The notes below the pieces were generated by a model. The model worked only from the letters and a program-made list of their open reading frames with translations, searched no databases and was not told the origin of the DNA. Both the position numbers and the translations under genes were made by a program. Below are positions 8,445 through 17,123 of a DNA stretch of 64,000 nucleotides, piece by piece (within the stretch, counting starts at the first letter, position 1; each line of letters starts with the position of its first letter). Source of the DNA: an uncultured Bacteroidales bacterium (lineage in GTDB: Bacteria > Bacteroidota > Bacteroidia > Bacteroidales > Bacteroidaceae). Location of the stretch: the NCBI GenBank assembly GCA_902798425.1, contig CADBWR010000013.1, positions 1-64,000 of the forward strand, in the 5' to 3' direction.

Positions 8445-8472
8445 GACAATAGATAATTGATAATTGACAATT
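8445..8472. repeat. 7-bp tandem repeat (GAYAATW, 4 units)
   Basis: The units GACAATA, GATAATT, GATAATT and GACAATT end exactly one base before the ATG of the small mmd-operon protein, so the array forms the complete spacer after the mmdA stop. Confidence 0.9.
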
Positions 8473-8625
8473 ATGAAGAAGAACGAAGTATATGCTGCCA
8501 TTGCTATGGCTCTTTACGAGTTCAAGGGCAACAACGTACACGACAAAGAGCCTGGCATTATCACCATCAGTGAGAAGCAGACTCAGTGGAACGGCTATGC
8601 CCAGACAATGACAGCACACCCTTAA
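8473..8625 (+). CDS. Small conserved protein of the methylmalonyl-CoA decarboxylase operon (50 aa)
   Basis: The frame begins MKKNEVYAAIAMALYEF and ends QTMTAHP before TAA. It sits between mmdA and the biotin carrier gene, where Bacteroidales genomes usually have a short protein of this kind (recalled). It has no obvious membrane segment, unlike the gamma/delta subunits (OadG/MmdD type) of sodium-pumping decarboxylases. It could be a small assembly or stabilising subunit. Position, start in a tight spacer and a conserved-looking sequence support it being real. Confidence 0.8.
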   Translation: MKKNEVYAAIAMALYEFKGNNVHDKEPGIITISEKQTQWNGYAQTMTAHP

Positions 8626-8633
8626 CGGAAAAA

Positions 8634-8654
8634 GTGTTAAGTGTTAAGTTTTAA
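8634..8654. repeat. 7-bp tandem repeat (GTKTTAA, 3 units)
   Basis: The units GTGTTAA, GTGTTAA and GTTTTAA lie between the 50-residue gene and the biotin carrier gene, followed by a degenerate GCAATAA. Confidence 0.75.
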
Positions 8655-8665
8655 GCAATAAAACC

Positions 8666-9103
8666 ATGAAGAAAGAATATAAGTACACCATCAATGGCAA
8701 CCAATATGAGGTGACCATTGGAGACATAGAAGGCACCATTGCTACCGTTAACGTCAACGGCGAAGAGTACAAGGTGGAATGGGAGCCCGAGGCTGAACCA
8801 GAGAAGAAGAAGCCCGTACTGGGTAAACCTGCTGCCGCTACAGCAGCACCCGAAGCAACAGCTGCCGGTGCCACAAGTAACGTCAACACCAACAATGCCG
8901 TCAAGGCTCCGCTGCCTGGCGTAATAACCTCTATCGAGGTAGCTGTTGGCGATGAGGTGAAAGTTGGCGACACGCTGCTCGTGCTGGAAGCCATGAAGAT
9001 GGCCAACAACATTGAGGCAGAGAAAGACGGTAAGGTGACGGCAATCTGCGTACAGCCCGGCCAGTCGGTGATGGAAGACGATGCCCTCGTAGTCATCGAG
9101 TAA
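8666..9103 (+). CDS. mmdC: Biotin carboxyl carrier subunit of methylmalonyl-CoA decarboxylase
   Basis: This 145-residue protein has an N-terminal small beta domain (about 1-50), an alanine-rich flexible linker (about 55-75, AAATAAPEATAAGAT) and a C-terminal biotinyl domain with the biotinylation motif VLEAMKMANN, in which the lysine carries biotin. It shuttles the carboxyl group from MmdA to the membrane decarboxylase subunit. It is the last gene before a strong terminator; the expected membrane beta subunit does not follow. Confidence 0.92.
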   Translation: MKKEYKYTINGNQYEVTIGDIEGTIATVNVNGEEYKVEWEPEAEPEKKKPVLGKPAAATAAPEATAAGATSNVNTNNAVKAPLPGVITSIEVAVGDEVKVGDTLLVLEAMKMANNIEAEKDGKVTAICVQPGQSVMEDDALVVIE

Positions 9104-9126
9104 GCAGACTTGTCTGACAACAACAA

Positions 9127-9165
9127 ATAAGCCGCTCAGCAAAAATACTGAGCGGCTTATTTTAT
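9127..9165 (+). terminator. Rho-independent terminator after the mmd operon
   Basis: ATAAGCCGCTCAG and CTGAGCGGCTTAT pair as a 13-bp perfect stem around a CAAAAATA loop and are followed by TTTTAT. It lies 24 bp after the biotin carrier stop and may also serve the converging panD gene. Confidence 0.9.
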
Positions 9166-9209
9166 GCTATTGTTCCAGAAAACAGTTGTTGCTATTGTCT
9201 GGAAGGGAA

Positions 9210-9560
9210 TTACAGTTTGTTGCCCTCTTTGGGGAATACAACGGTAGGCTGGAAAGTCTTTGCTTCCTCAAAGTCCATCAGTGCATAGGAGATAATGATG
9301 CACACATCGCCCACCTGCACCTTGCGGGCTGCGGCACCGTTCAGACAGATACAGCCGGAGCCACGCTCACCTTTTATAATATAGGTCTCAAAACGCTCGC
9401 CATTGTTATTGTCGACAATCTGCACCTTCTCACCAGCTATCATATTGGCAGCATCCATCAGGTCTTCATCAATGGTAATGCTACCCATATAGTTGAGGTT
9501 AGCCTCAGTGACAGTAACACAATGCAGCTTCGACTTCAGTACTTCTATCATCATCTTCAT
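9210..9560 (-). CDS. panD: Aspartate 1-decarboxylase (pyruvoyl enzyme)
   Basis: This 116-residue proenzyme makes beta-alanine from aspartate for pantothenate synthesis. The self-cleavage site is NYMGSIT with Gly26-Ser27; the serine becomes the pyruvoyl group. The following [19 protein letters not shown] block is the usual active-site and core region. By comparison with the E. coli enzyme, the third residue (Met3) aligns with its start, so ATG at 9554 is an equally good start. It lies 18 bp downstream of panC in a leftward pair that together joins beta-alanine to pantoate. Confidence 0.95.
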   Translation of the reverse strand: MKMMIEVLKSKLHCVTVTEANLNYMGSITIDEDLMDAANMIAGEKVQIVDNNNGERFETYIIKGERGSGCICLNGAAARKVQVGDVCIIISYALMDFEEAKTFQPTVVFPKEGNKL

Positions 9561-9578
9561 TTACAATTTGACAATTTA

Positions 9579-10442
9579 CTATTTGACAATTATCTCCTTG
9601 TACTTGATGTGGTCAATGAGTCGAATAGGAGTCTTGCCGCAGTAGACGGTAATACAGCCTACGACATAGGGAGAATCTTCCCAGTTCTCAATATCCTGCA
9701 GCGTATTTCCATCAACAATAGAGAAATACTCAACATCCAAGCCATCGACGGCATTAATATCAGCCACGACTTTGTCGTGAGTCTCCTTGACAGTATGTTT
9801 CTTGGCAAACGACAAGCTATCCTTCAGGGCCTTATAGATGTTGGGGGCAATAGCACGTTCATCCTTGGACAGCAGCGTGTTACGCGAACTACGCGCCAAG
9901 CCGTCCTCATCACGTACGATGTCACACTCAACAATCTCTACAGGGATGCCTAAATGACGAACCATAGCCTTCACAACAGCTATCTGCTGCCAGTCTTTCT
10001 CACCGAAATACGAACGGGTGGGCTTGACAATATAGAACAGACGGCTGACGACCTGACAGACACCATTGAAGTGGCCAGGGCGATGAGCGCCTTCCATCAC
10101 TGTCGATACGGGAGGATACTCAAACTGACGGGTATCGGGTGTAGGATACATTTCCTCAACGCTGGGAGCCAACACATAGTCAGCACCACACTCCTCCAGC
10201 AACTTGCAGTCTGCATCAAGCGTGCGAGGATAATTCTTTAAATCATTCTTGTCGTTAAACTGCGTCGGATTAACGAATACCGACACCACGGTTATCCCAT
10301 TTTCCTTCACGCTACGACGCACCAGCGAGGCGTGTCCTTCATGCAGCGCTCCCATAGTAGGCACAAGACCTATTTCTTTTCCTTGCTTGCGATCCTCGAA
10401 CAACTGATTCTGAAGGTCAACAATTTTATTAAATACTTTCAT
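9579..10442 (-). CDS. panC: Pantothenate synthetase (pantoate-beta-alanine ligase)
   Basis: From the ATG at 10440-10442 this is a 287-residue enzyme that adenylates pantoate and joins it to beta-alanine. It shows the nucleotidyltransferase signature [16 protein letters not shown] (HxGH type) near residues 28-43, FVNPTQFN for pantoate binding, GEKDWQQ and the KMSKS-like SSRNTLLS. The frame stays open for 56 further codons upstream, but that extension is AT-rich, runs into the divergent promoter region and matches nothing in the family. The normal length supports the chosen start. panB is 37 kb away. Confidence 0.95.
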   Translation of the reverse strand: MKVFNKIVDLQNQLFEDRKQGKEIGLVPTMGALHEGHASLVRRSVKENGITVVSVFVNPTQFNDKNDLKNYPRTLDADCKLLEECGADYVLAPSVEEMYPTPDTRQFEYPPVSTVMEGAHRPGHFNGVCQVVSRLFYIVKPTRSYFGEKDWQQIAVVKAMVRHLGIPVEIVECDIVRDEDGLARSSRNTLLSKDERAIAPNIYKALKDSLSFAKKHTVKETHDKVVADINAVDGLDVEYFSIVDGNTLQDIENWEDSPYVVGCITVYCGKTPIRLIDHIKYKEIIVK

Positions 10443-10582
10443 TATTACTGATTGTGTACAAAACGGGTGCAAAATAACAACATTTTTACCAAATAAGAAA
10501 GAAATATCGTAAAAATATGCCAAAAACGAGGCTAAAAAATCTAAAATATGCACATTTTTGTAGTTTTGTGAGATATTTTTCG

Positions 10583-10590
10583 TATCTTTG
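10583..10590 (+). promoter_or_regulatory. Bacteroidetes -7 promoter box (GT5-like gene)
   Basis: TATCTTTG lies 20 bp upstream of the ATG at 10611, with TTTTG at 10563-10567 at about the spacing expected for the -33 element. Confidence 0.7.
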
Positions 10591-10610
10591 CAAAGATAAA
10601 ATAGTACCAT

Positions 10611-11408
10611 ATGGCAAAGAAGATTCTATTCATCAATCAGGAGATAGTTCCTTATGTTCCCGACAGCAACCTCGCGCTGATGGGTAAGGCATTGCCTCAG
10701 GCAATGCAGGATGCAGGTCACGAGATTCGCACGTTTATGCCCAAATGGGGTATCATCAACGAGCGTCGCGGACAACTCCATGAGGTGATTCGTCTGTCGG
10801 GCATGAACCTGATTATTGACGACACAGACCATCCACTGATTATCAAGGTGGCAACCATCGTAGGCACACGCATACAGGTATATTTCATCGATAATGAAGA
10901 CTACTTCACGAAGCGCAAGATGGAACAGGACGAGAACGGCAACGACTATGCCGATAATGGTGAGCGCGCCATTTTCTTTGCCCGTGGCGTATTGGAGACT
11001 GTCAAGAAGCTGCGCTGGGTGCCTGACATTATTCATGTACAGGGCTGGATGAGTGCCGTTGTCCCACTCTACATCAAGACAGCCTACCACGAGGAGCCGT
11101 CATTTGCCAACACAAAGGTAGTAACATCGCTCTTCCCCAAGACAATTACTGCTGATTTGGGCAGCAATTTCAAGCAGTGCGTAGAGTTCCGCGAGGCAAC
11201 GGTCGACAAGCTGAAAAAATACAAAGACAACTTTGACTTTGACGAGTTGAACAAGATGGCTATTGACTATAGCGATGGCGTGATTGCAGCACATAAGGAC
11301 GTGAATCCGGAACTGCTGAAATATGCTGCCGCTAACAACATACCCCATCTTGCATATCCTGGTGAGGACTTCTATAGTGCATACGAGGATTTTTACGAAA
11401 AGATATAA
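10611..11408 (+). CDS. Single-domain glycogen/starch synthase-like protein (GT5 N-terminal domain only)
   Basis: This 265-residue protein resembles only the N-terminal Rossmann domain of GT5 glycogen synthases: [44 protein letters not shown], then [18 protein letters not shown]. The usual KxGGL ADP-glucose motif is replaced by [12 protein letters not shown], and the second GT-B domain is missing, so classical ADP-glucose transfer is unlikely. Stand-alone versions are widespread in Bacteroidales beside DUF4270 genes (recalled), which is the case here (13 bp to the next gene). A role in envelope or storage glycan metabolism is possible but not shown. Confidence 0.8.
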   Translation: MAKKILFINQEIVPYVPDSNLALMGKALPQAMQDAGHEIRTFMPKWGIINERRGQLHEVIRLSGMNLIIDDTDHPLIIKVATIVGTRIQVYFIDNEDYFTKRKMEQDENGNDYADNGERAIFFARGVLETVKKLRWVPDIIHVQGWMSAVVPLYIKTAYHEEPSFANTKVVTSLFPKTITADLGSNFKQCVEFREATVDKLKKYKDNFDFDELNKMAIDYSDGVIAAHKDVNPELLKYAAANNIPHLAYPGEDFYSAYEDFYEKI

Positions 11409-11421
11409 GTAAGGAAAAGAA

Positions 11422-12870
11422 ATGAAAAATTGGATAATGGTCGGGATTGCGCTACTCACAGCAGCAGCAATCTCGTCGTGTAGTGAAGACACTTCTACAC
11501 TGGGCTACTCGCTGGTCAGCGACGTAGACCGGTTCACAACAGAAACGGACACCTTTGAAGTCTCGACACGCTCTATAGCATCGGGGGCAGTGTTGTCGCG
11601 TAACGCCTACTCTTATCTGGGACGTATGAAGGACCCTGAAACGGGTACATATATCACCTGCGACTACTCTACCCAATTCTCTCTGCTGGAATCAGAAGCC
11701 AAAAATCTGTTTAAGAGTAGCGAGAACGTTGTCAGCGTAGATACGGAAGGGCTGCCTATGGTCGACTCGTGCTTTGTGCATATTATGATTAACAGTTTCC
11801 AGGGTGACTCATTGACAGCCATGAAGTTGGCACTCAAGGAACTTATGGTTCCCATGAAGAGTACCGATGCCATCTATACTGACTTCGACCCTGAAATTGC
11901 CAAGATGATTCGTTCTGACGAGGGAGCAGTCAACAGTGAGAAAGTGTATTCTGCCAGCGACCTCACGCTGAGTGACAGTTTGCGTGGCGTATACCGCAGC
12001 GGTAAATACTTTGCCTATATCAAAGTACCCCTCAACAAGGAATACGTTGACAGAGAAGGAAAGCACTATAACAACTACGGAACGTACATCATGCGTAAAT
12101 ACTATGAGAATCCGTCGTTGTTCAAGAACTTCAATAGCTTCATACGCAATATCTGCCCAGGATTCTATATCAAGACAACAGACGGACAGGGCATTATTGT
12201 TGAGGTCGCATTCTCGCAGCTGAATATGTACTACCGCTGGAAATCAGGCGATATCATCCAGAAAGCACAATGTACGCTGAACTCCACAGACGAAGTGGTA
12301 AAGGCTACACACATCAGCTACGACCAAACGGGTATTGACCAATTGGTGGCAACAGACACATGTACCTACTTAAAGACTCCTGCCGGTATCTATACCGAGG
12401 TAACGCTGCCTATTGACGACATCAAGAAGGGACACGAGAACGACACCATCACTTCTGCAAAGGTTACCTTTACGAGAATGAGGTCTCGTAGCAACCTCTC
12501 TGACGTGGTACTGGAAGAGCCTACAAGAGTATTGCTCATTGAGCGAGACAGTCTGCGTACTTTCTTCGAGGACAATGGTTCGCCAGACAACATCAAAGCG
12601 TATCTGGCTACGTACAACCAGTCGCAGAAGACCTATAGCTTTAACAATCTCTCGTATTTGCTTAACCGCATGTATGCCAAGAAGGGCAAGTCAGAAAACT
12701 GGAACAAGGCCGTACTGATTCCTGTAGAGGTTCAGACATCCTCGTCTACTTCAGCGACAGCATCAGGCATTGCCAACGAGATGAATGTCAACAGCATCCG
12801 TCTGGTGGGTGGCAAGGGCAACAAACACGCCCCCATCCGCATGAGTGTAATCTATAACGTCAACAAATAG
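11422..12870 (+). CDS. DUF4270-family lipoprotein
   Basis: This 482-residue protein starts with a lipoprotein signal (MKNWIMVGIALLTAAAISSC), with Cys20 as the lipidated residue followed by SEDTSTLG. The rest is a beta-rich domain with the DUF4270 pattern: DTFEVSTRSIASG, SYLGRMKDPETGTYITCDY, and a C-terminal SIRLVGGKGNKHAPIRMSVIYNV. It is expected at the outer membrane or cell surface. Its function is unknown. It follows the GT5-like gene by 13 bp and is probably co-transcribed with it. Confidence 0.85.
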   Translation: MKNWIMVGIALLTAAAISSCSEDTSTLGYSLVSDVDRFTTETDTFEVSTRSIASGAVLSRNAYSYLGRMKDPETGTYITCDYSTQFSLLESEAKNLFKSSENVVSVDTEGLPMVDSCFVHIMINSFQGDSLTAMKLALKELMVPMKSTDAIYTDFDPEIAKMIRSDEGAVNSEKVYSASDLTLSDSLRGVYRSGKYFAYIKVPLNKEYVDREGKHYNNYGTYIMRKYYENPSLFKNFNSFIRNICPGFYIKTTDGQGIIVEVAFSQLNMYYRWKSGDIIQKAQCTLNSTDEVVKATHISYDQTGIDQLVATDTCTYLKTPAGIYTEVTLPIDDIKKGHENDTITSAKVTFTRMRSRSNLSDVVLEEPTRVLLIERDSLRTFFEDNGSPDNIKAYLATYNQSQKTYSFNNLSYLLNRMYAKKGKSENWNKAVLIPVEVQTSSSTSATASGIANEMNVNSIRLVGGKGNKHAPIRMSVIYNVNK

Positions 12871-12880
12871 CGCTTGGCTG

Positions 12881-13012
12881 ATGGCTGACAACTTTTTAGA
12901 GAAACACTACGAGGAGTATGAGGCGCGCAAAGCAGCCTATCTACGCAAGAAGAAGCACTTACCCAAGCAACACCCTCGGACGGTGGAACGTCCAGACGAC
13001 GAGGCTTTATAA
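12881..13012 (+). CDS. Small basic conserved protein (43 aa)
   Basis: The frame reads MADNFLEKHYEEYEARKAAY and then RKKKHLPKQHP before a short acidic tail ending DDEAL and TAA. It is charged and helical, with no membrane segment. It begins 10 bp after the DUF4270 stop. Similar 40-50 residue proteins occur in this position in Bacteroidales (recalled). The region just before and over its start (GGCTGATGGCTGA) has the 7-bp repeat character of other spacers. Function unknown. Confidence 0.7.
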   Translation: MADNFLEKHYEEYEARKAAYLRKKKHLPKQHPRTVERPDDEAL

Positions 13013-13027
13013 GGAGATAAGACAAGA

Positions 13028-13066
13028 AGAGAGAAATGTGTCAATGGCACATTCCTCTCTCTCTTT
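13028..13066. terminator. Terminator hairpin between convergent genes
   Basis: AGAGAGAAATGTG (13028-13040) pairs with CACATTCCTCTCTCT (13048-13062) with one bulge, around TCAATGG. It lies between the 43-residue gene on the plus strand and the UvrD gene on the minus strand and can serve both. Confidence 0.7.
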
Positions 13067-15395
13067 ATGACACTATTGTGTACTTCGCAAATTTCAACAG
13101 CAGCTGTTTGATACCCGCATTCTTGAAATGGACCGTAGCCTTGGTGTTCTCGCCACTTCCTTCAATCTTCGTGACCGTACCAATGCCAAAACGTTGATGT
13201 TCGATGACATTACCCTCGCGCAAGCCAATATTGCCTATAGCCGACTGCGGACGGGGTGTCTCCCTACGGACTGGTATCAGGCGCGGCTTGACATCGGCAA
13301 TAAACTGCGTAGCCACAGGACGGGGATTCTGAACAGGACGTTGAACCGTCTCTCGTTGAGCGTGGGACGTTGTGAGGAACGTTGAACGTTGAGCGGTGGT
13401 CGTTGAACTAAATCCTGTGCCTCCTTCTACCTTCAGCAGACGAGGATCAATATCCTTGATGAAGCGACTGGGTGTGTCGTATTCCATCTTTCCATACCGG
13501 AAGCGGTTCTGCGCACAAGTCAGAATACAATGTTTCTCAGCACGCGTAATAGCGACATACAGCAGGCGTCGCTCCTCTTCCAGTTCGCGCATTGAACCCA
13601 CACACATCGGTGAAGGGAAGATGTTTTCCTCTAAGCCCACGACAAACACGGTGGGGAACTCCAAACCTTTAGCAGCATGAATCGTCATCAATGTCACCTT
13701 AGGCTGTTCTTCGTCGCCATCGCTGTCAAGATCTGTAAGGAGTGCTACCTCTTGCAGGAAGTCGCTAAGAGCGATTTCGTTGCCACGGTCTTCCTCTCTG
13801 CGCGACTCCACAAAATCCTGCAAGCCACTCAGGAATTCTTCGAGGTTCTCCTGTCGCGACAAGTCTTCAGGGTTGCTGGAACTATAGATATCCTTGCTGA
13901 TTCCACTCTCCATGATGATAGAATGGCCTAAGACATAGGCATCCTCCTGCTCCATGCGTGCCGACCAGCCTTCTACCAGTTGTTTGAAGGCGTCTAACTT
14001 TGTGAGTGTACCTTTGGACAGCTGCAAGTCAAAGACCATCGGTTGCAGGATGACACGCCACAGGCTGACATTGTGTATGTTGGCTGTCTCTACAATCTTG
14101 GCGACAGTCGTATCTCCTATGCCACGAGTAGGATAGTTGATGATACGGCGTAAAGCCTCTTCGTCGTTAGGATTAGCCACCACGCGGAAGTAAGCAATGA
14201 CATCCTTAATCTCTTTGCGCTGGTAAAAACTCAGGCCCCCATAAATACGATAGGGGATATTGTCCTTTCGCATCTGTTCCTCAAAACTGCGGCTTTGGGC
14301 ATTCGTGCGATAAAGGATGGCGAAGTCTCCGTATGATGCCTGCTCTTGTCTGCGGATTCGTATGATATCGTTACAGACGATAATAGCCTCTTCCCTATCG
14401 CTATAGGCTGGTTTGAGCGTTAAGCGCTCGCCTTCCTCGTTTTCACTAAAGACATCCTTGTGAATCTGACGTTCGTTCTTACGTATCAGGCTGTTTGCCG
14501 CCTGCACAATGAGTTGTGTAGAGCGGTAGTTCTGTTCCAATTTGAATAGGCGTGTGCCCTCATACATCTTCTGGAAGTTGAGGATGTTGTCAATGTTGGC
14601 ACCACGGAAGCTGTAGATGCTCTGTGCATCGTCGCCTACCACGCAGACATGTCTGTTTTCGCGGGTCAGCTGCAGCACAATCTCCTGTTGGGCATAATTG
14701 GTGTCCTGGTATTCGTCTACCAAGACATAGCGAAAACGGTCAACATACTTCTGACGGATTTCTTCATGGTGTTTAAACAGCAAGAAGGTCTGTACTAAAA
14801 GATCGTCGAAATCCATTGCATTAGCCTGTCGGCAGCGCTCCGCGTACCTATTATATATAGCACCTACTTGCGGCCGTTTTTTTTGTGCATCATCGGCAGC
14901 CCACGAACTAACCATATACTGCTGAGGAAGTAGCAGGTGGTTCTTGGCCATTGATATGCGGTCGGCTACACTGGCGGGCTTGTATATCTTGTCGTCGAGC
15001 TGCATCTCTTTGACAATGCTCTTCACCAGTGAGCGAGAATCAGACTGGTCATAGATGGTAAAATTGCTATTGAAACCGATATGTTCAGCCTCAGCACGAA
15101 GAATACGCGCAAAAACGGAATGGAACGTACCCATCTGCAGGTAGCGTGCCTGTTCCAAACCCACCAATCGGCCTATACGCTCTTTCATCTCGCGGGCAGC
15201 CTTATTGGTGAAGGTCAGTGCCAGAATATTCCACGGCTGATATGCATGACTCGCCAGCAGATAGGCGATTTTGTAGGTCAGCACACGCGTCTTACCTGAC
15301 CCAGCACCTGCTATAACCAATTGTGGGCCGTCACAATAAGTAACGGCCTCACATTGTCCTGTATTCAGTTGTTGTAATAAATCGTCGTTCATCAC
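13065..15395 (-). CDS. UvrD/PcrA-type superfamily I DNA helicase
   Basis: This 776-residue 3'-5' DNA helicase has the full set of SF1A motifs: Walker A GAGSGKT (residues 30-36), TFTNKAAREMKERI, VLVDEYQDTNYAQ (Walker B), VVGDDAQSIYSFRGA, LEQNYRS, and near the C-terminal part VTLMTIHAAKGLEF and LLYVAITRAEK. The C-terminus (about 715-776) has the Tudor-like PcrA domain (GNVIEHQRFGIGTVTKIEGSG). It acts in nucleotide excision and mismatch repair and in clearing recombination intermediates. Between residues about 665 and 705 a poorly conserved linker is encoded by heptad-like CGTTGAA repeats. It is separated by 23 bp from the HATPase gene. Confidence 0.93.
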   Translation of the reverse strand: MMNDDLLQQLNTGQCEAVTYCDGPQLVIAGAGSGKTRVLTYKIAYLLASHAYQPWNILALTFTNKAAREMKERIGRLVGLEQARYLQMGTFHSVFARILRAEAEHIGFNSNFTIYDQSDSRSLVKSIVKEMQLDDKIYKPASVADRISMAKNHLLLPQQYMVSSWAADDAQKKRPQVGAIYNRYAERCRQANAMDFDDLLVQTFLLFKHHEEIRQKYVDRFRYVLVDEYQDTNYAQQEIVLQLTRENRHVCVVGDDAQSIYSFRGANIDNILNFQKMYEGTRLFKLEQNYRSTQLIVQAANSLIRKNERQIHKDVFSENEEGERLTLKPAYSDREEAIIVCNDIIRIRRQEQASYGDFAILYRTNAQSRSFEEQMRKDNIPYRIYGGLSFYQRKEIKDVIAYFRVVANPNDEEALRRIINYPTRGIGDTTVAKIVETANIHNVSLWRVILQPMVFDLQLSKGTLTKLDAFKQLVEGWSARMEQEDAYVLGHSIIMESGISKDIYSSSNPEDLSRQENLEEFLSGLQDFVESRREEDRGNEIALSDFLQEVALLTDLDSDGDEEQPKVTLMTIHAAKGLEFPTVFVVGLEENIFPSPMCVGSMRELEEERRLLYVAITRAEKHCILTCAQNRFRYGKMEYDTPSRFIKDIDPRLLKVEGGTGFSSTTTAQRSTFLTTSHAQRETVQRPVQNPRPVATQFIADVKPRLIPVRRETPRPQSAIGNIGLREGNVIEHQRFGIGTVTKIEGSGENTKATVHFKNAGIKQLLLKFAKYTIVS
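13338..13408. repeat. AACGTTG heptad-type repeats inside the helicase gene
   Basis: Two exact heptads AACGTTG-AACGTTG (13379-13392) and several scattered CGTTGA copies (around 13339, 13354 and 13401) encode the linker before the PcrA C-terminal domain. The pattern matches the spacer arrays elsewhere but lies in frame in a gene. Confidence 0.55.
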
Positions 15396-15418
15396 TATTT
15401 ATTGAGTATCACGGGGCA

Positions 15419-16342
15419 TCAGATAGGCAGTGTGAGAACGAAACGTGCCCCTGGTCCCTCGTATGCGGTATCAAGAACGACATCGCCATCCAGGCGACGT
15501 GCTATGCTGCGAGCTACGGTTAGTCCAATGCCCAATCCGTCAAAGAACTGATTGAGTTTGACGTAAGGCTCGAAAATGTGCTCCTGCTCAGCAGGTTCGA
15601 TGCCGGCACCCGTATCTTCCACGGTGTAAATAGCCACCATCTTATCCATATCGACAGCAACCTTTAGGGTTACAGTACCTTCAGAAGTAAACTTTAACGC
15701 ATTATCAAGGATATGGGTCAATGCACGTACAGCCTTGGTAAGATTGGTAGAGAGCATGGTAGCTGCCGCAACAGGATCGACCTGTTTTTCAAAAGCCAGA
15801 TAACTGATTTTATCAATACCGGTAGCAGCAATAGCCTCGTCAGCAACCTGGACTACCAGGATATTGTCTGTACGAGCAATCGCTTTCTGTCCGTCGACAT
15901 CGTCCATATCGCTGATTTTCCCTACAAGGGCGGCGAGTTTATTATCTGCAGTTGACTTAGCAATCTCACGTATTCCTGCCAATGCCGAATCAATGACTTC
16001 ACCAGCTTTCAAGCTATGCTCTTGCATACGGGTACACTGGTCTTGCAAGGCTGCGCAGCGTTTCTCCAGCGACTCATTTAGTTGCTGGGTTTTCTTCTGC
16101 TCCTGCTCCATTTTCTCAAAAGCCTGCAGCGCTTGTTCGTATCCCTCGCCTACGCTGTCGAGATTTTTTTCCAACGCGCGATAGTCGTCTAACAACTTCT
16201 GTTGTTCGTTGACACGATGCTGATAGTCGGCCAGCAGTTTTTCCTGCTCGTCAGCCTGACGATGGCCGTTCTTTATCTGGAAAAACAATGCAATGGCTAA
16301 ACCTACAGCCAAGGCAATAACGATGATGAATGCTATTGACAT
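15419..16342 (-). CDS. Membrane-anchored HATPase protein (histidine-kinase-like, no clear H-box)
   Basis: This 307-residue protein has one N-terminal membrane helix (about 3-23), a long coiled coil (about 28-110) and a C-terminal GHKL ATPase domain with the N-box HILDNALKF, the G1 box DTGAGI, the F/G2 region and the closing FVLTLPI strand. I cannot find a normal phosphoacceptor H-box. The only histidine ahead of the N-box is in MQEHSLKAG within the coiled coil. Together with the STAS and RsbW-like genes directly upstream, it may take part in a serine-based partner switch, or be an orphan sensor kinase. It is the last gene of that set. Confidence 0.7.
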   Translation of the reverse strand: MSIAFIIVIALAVGLAIALFFQIKNGHRQADEQEKLLADYQHRVNEQQKLLDDYRALEKNLDSVGEGYEQALQAFEKMEQEQKKTQQLNESLEKRCAALQDQCTRMQEHSLKAGEVIDSALAGIREIAKSTADNKLAALVGKISDMDDVDGQKAIARTDNILVVQVADEAIAATGIDKISYLAFEKQVDPVAAATMLSTNLTKAVRALTHILDNALKFTSEGTVTLKVAVDMDKMVAIYTVEDTGAGIEPAEQEHIFEPYVKLNQFFDGLGIGLTVARSIARRLDGDVVLDTAYEGPGARFVLTLPI

Positions 16343-16354
16343 ATCTGCTAAATA

Positions 16355-16666
16355 TTATTCTGCCTTCTTCTCAATCTTTACAAACTTAGTGAAACCAGTC
16401 ATAGCAAGCACCTTATAGATTTCCGGGCTTACATTCGTCATCTTAAACTGCCCTTTCTGCAGCATCACAGTGCGCATAGTCTTCTGTATTACACGGAGAC
16501 CAGTAGATGCCATATATTTCAAATCGGAACAATCCATTTCAAGTTCAATACCGCCATCAACAAGTGCAGGTTGAATGTCCTGTTCAAACTGCATTGCATT
16601 CATGGTATCAATACGTTCACCAGTCTTAATGATGGTTCTACCACCTTCTTTGAGAATCTGTGTCAT
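16355..16666 (-). CDS. STAS-domain anti-anti-sigma-factor-like protein
   Basis: This 103-residue single-domain protein has the STAS core IELEMDCSDLKYMASTGLRV. Ser54 and the following Thr-Gly-Leu-Arg match the phosphorylated serine region of SpoIIAA/RsbV. Such proteins bind and sequester RsbW-type kinases when unphosphorylated. The RsbW-like gene is immediately upstream (45 bp) and an HATPase membrane protein immediately downstream (12 bp), so the three probably form a switch. Confidence 0.88.
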   Translation of the reverse strand: MTQILKEGGRTIIKTGERIDTMNAMQFEQDIQPALVDGGIELEMDCSDLKYMASTGLRVIQKTMRTVMLQKGQFKMTNVSPEIYKVLAMTGFTKFVKIEKKAE

Positions 16667-16711
16667 AAATCGTATATTTTTAGTTATTTCCCAATTAATC
16701 TAATATAATCA

Positions 16712-17119
16712 TTAAATACTTTTCTTCATAGTCAGCAAGTTTTTACCTTTCAGACGCTGGTAAGTAACCTGATTCATGATATTCTTTACAATATAAATTC
16801 CCATGCCGCCTAATTCCCTGTCTGCGGGGTTCACATCAACATCAGCATCTTCCTTTTGGGTAGGGTCGAAAGCAACACCCTGATCGCTAAGTACAAAAGT
16901 CAGTTCTTTTCCGTCACTCTCTGCCAGCAACTCGATATCAGCGGTAGCACCTTGAGGATAGGCATAGAAGATGACATTCGACACCATCTCTTCCATGACC
17001 AGATTGAGGTTCATCTGCAGTTCTGCATCGAGATGCAGCTCCTCACAAATCTCGGCTACAAACGTGTTGACACGTTCTAACTCTCCAACCTGATTCTTTA
17101 ACTTCAGTTCCTTCCTCAT
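16712..17119 (-). CDS. RsbW-like ATPase (anti-sigma/serine kinase family)
   Basis: From ATG 17117-17119 this is a 135-residue GHKL-fold protein starting MRKELKLKNQVGELERV. The N-box is VMEEMVSNVIFYAYP, the G1-like box LSDQGVAFDP, and the G2 region GGMGIYIVKNIMNQVTY, as in RsbW/SpoIIAB. An in-frame start 13 codons earlier would overlap the AraC gene; the chosen start leaves a 4-bp gap. It would phosphorylate the neighbouring STAS protein. Bacteroidota generally lack sigma-B, so the real output target is unknown. Confidence 0.82.
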   Translation of the reverse strand: MRKELKLKNQVGELERVNTFVAEICEELHLDAELQMNLNLVMEEMVSNVIFYAYPQGATADIELLAESDGKELTFVLSDQGVAFDPTQKEDADVDVNPADRELGGMGIYIVKNIMNQVTYQRLKGKNLLTMKKSI

Positions 17120-17123
17120 GGTC

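Noticed and set aside
10443..10610. In-frame N-terminal extension of panC by 56 codons
   Set aside because: The extension is AT-rich, covers the divergent promoter area, and PanC proteins begin at the MKVFNKI strand; 287 residues is the normal length.
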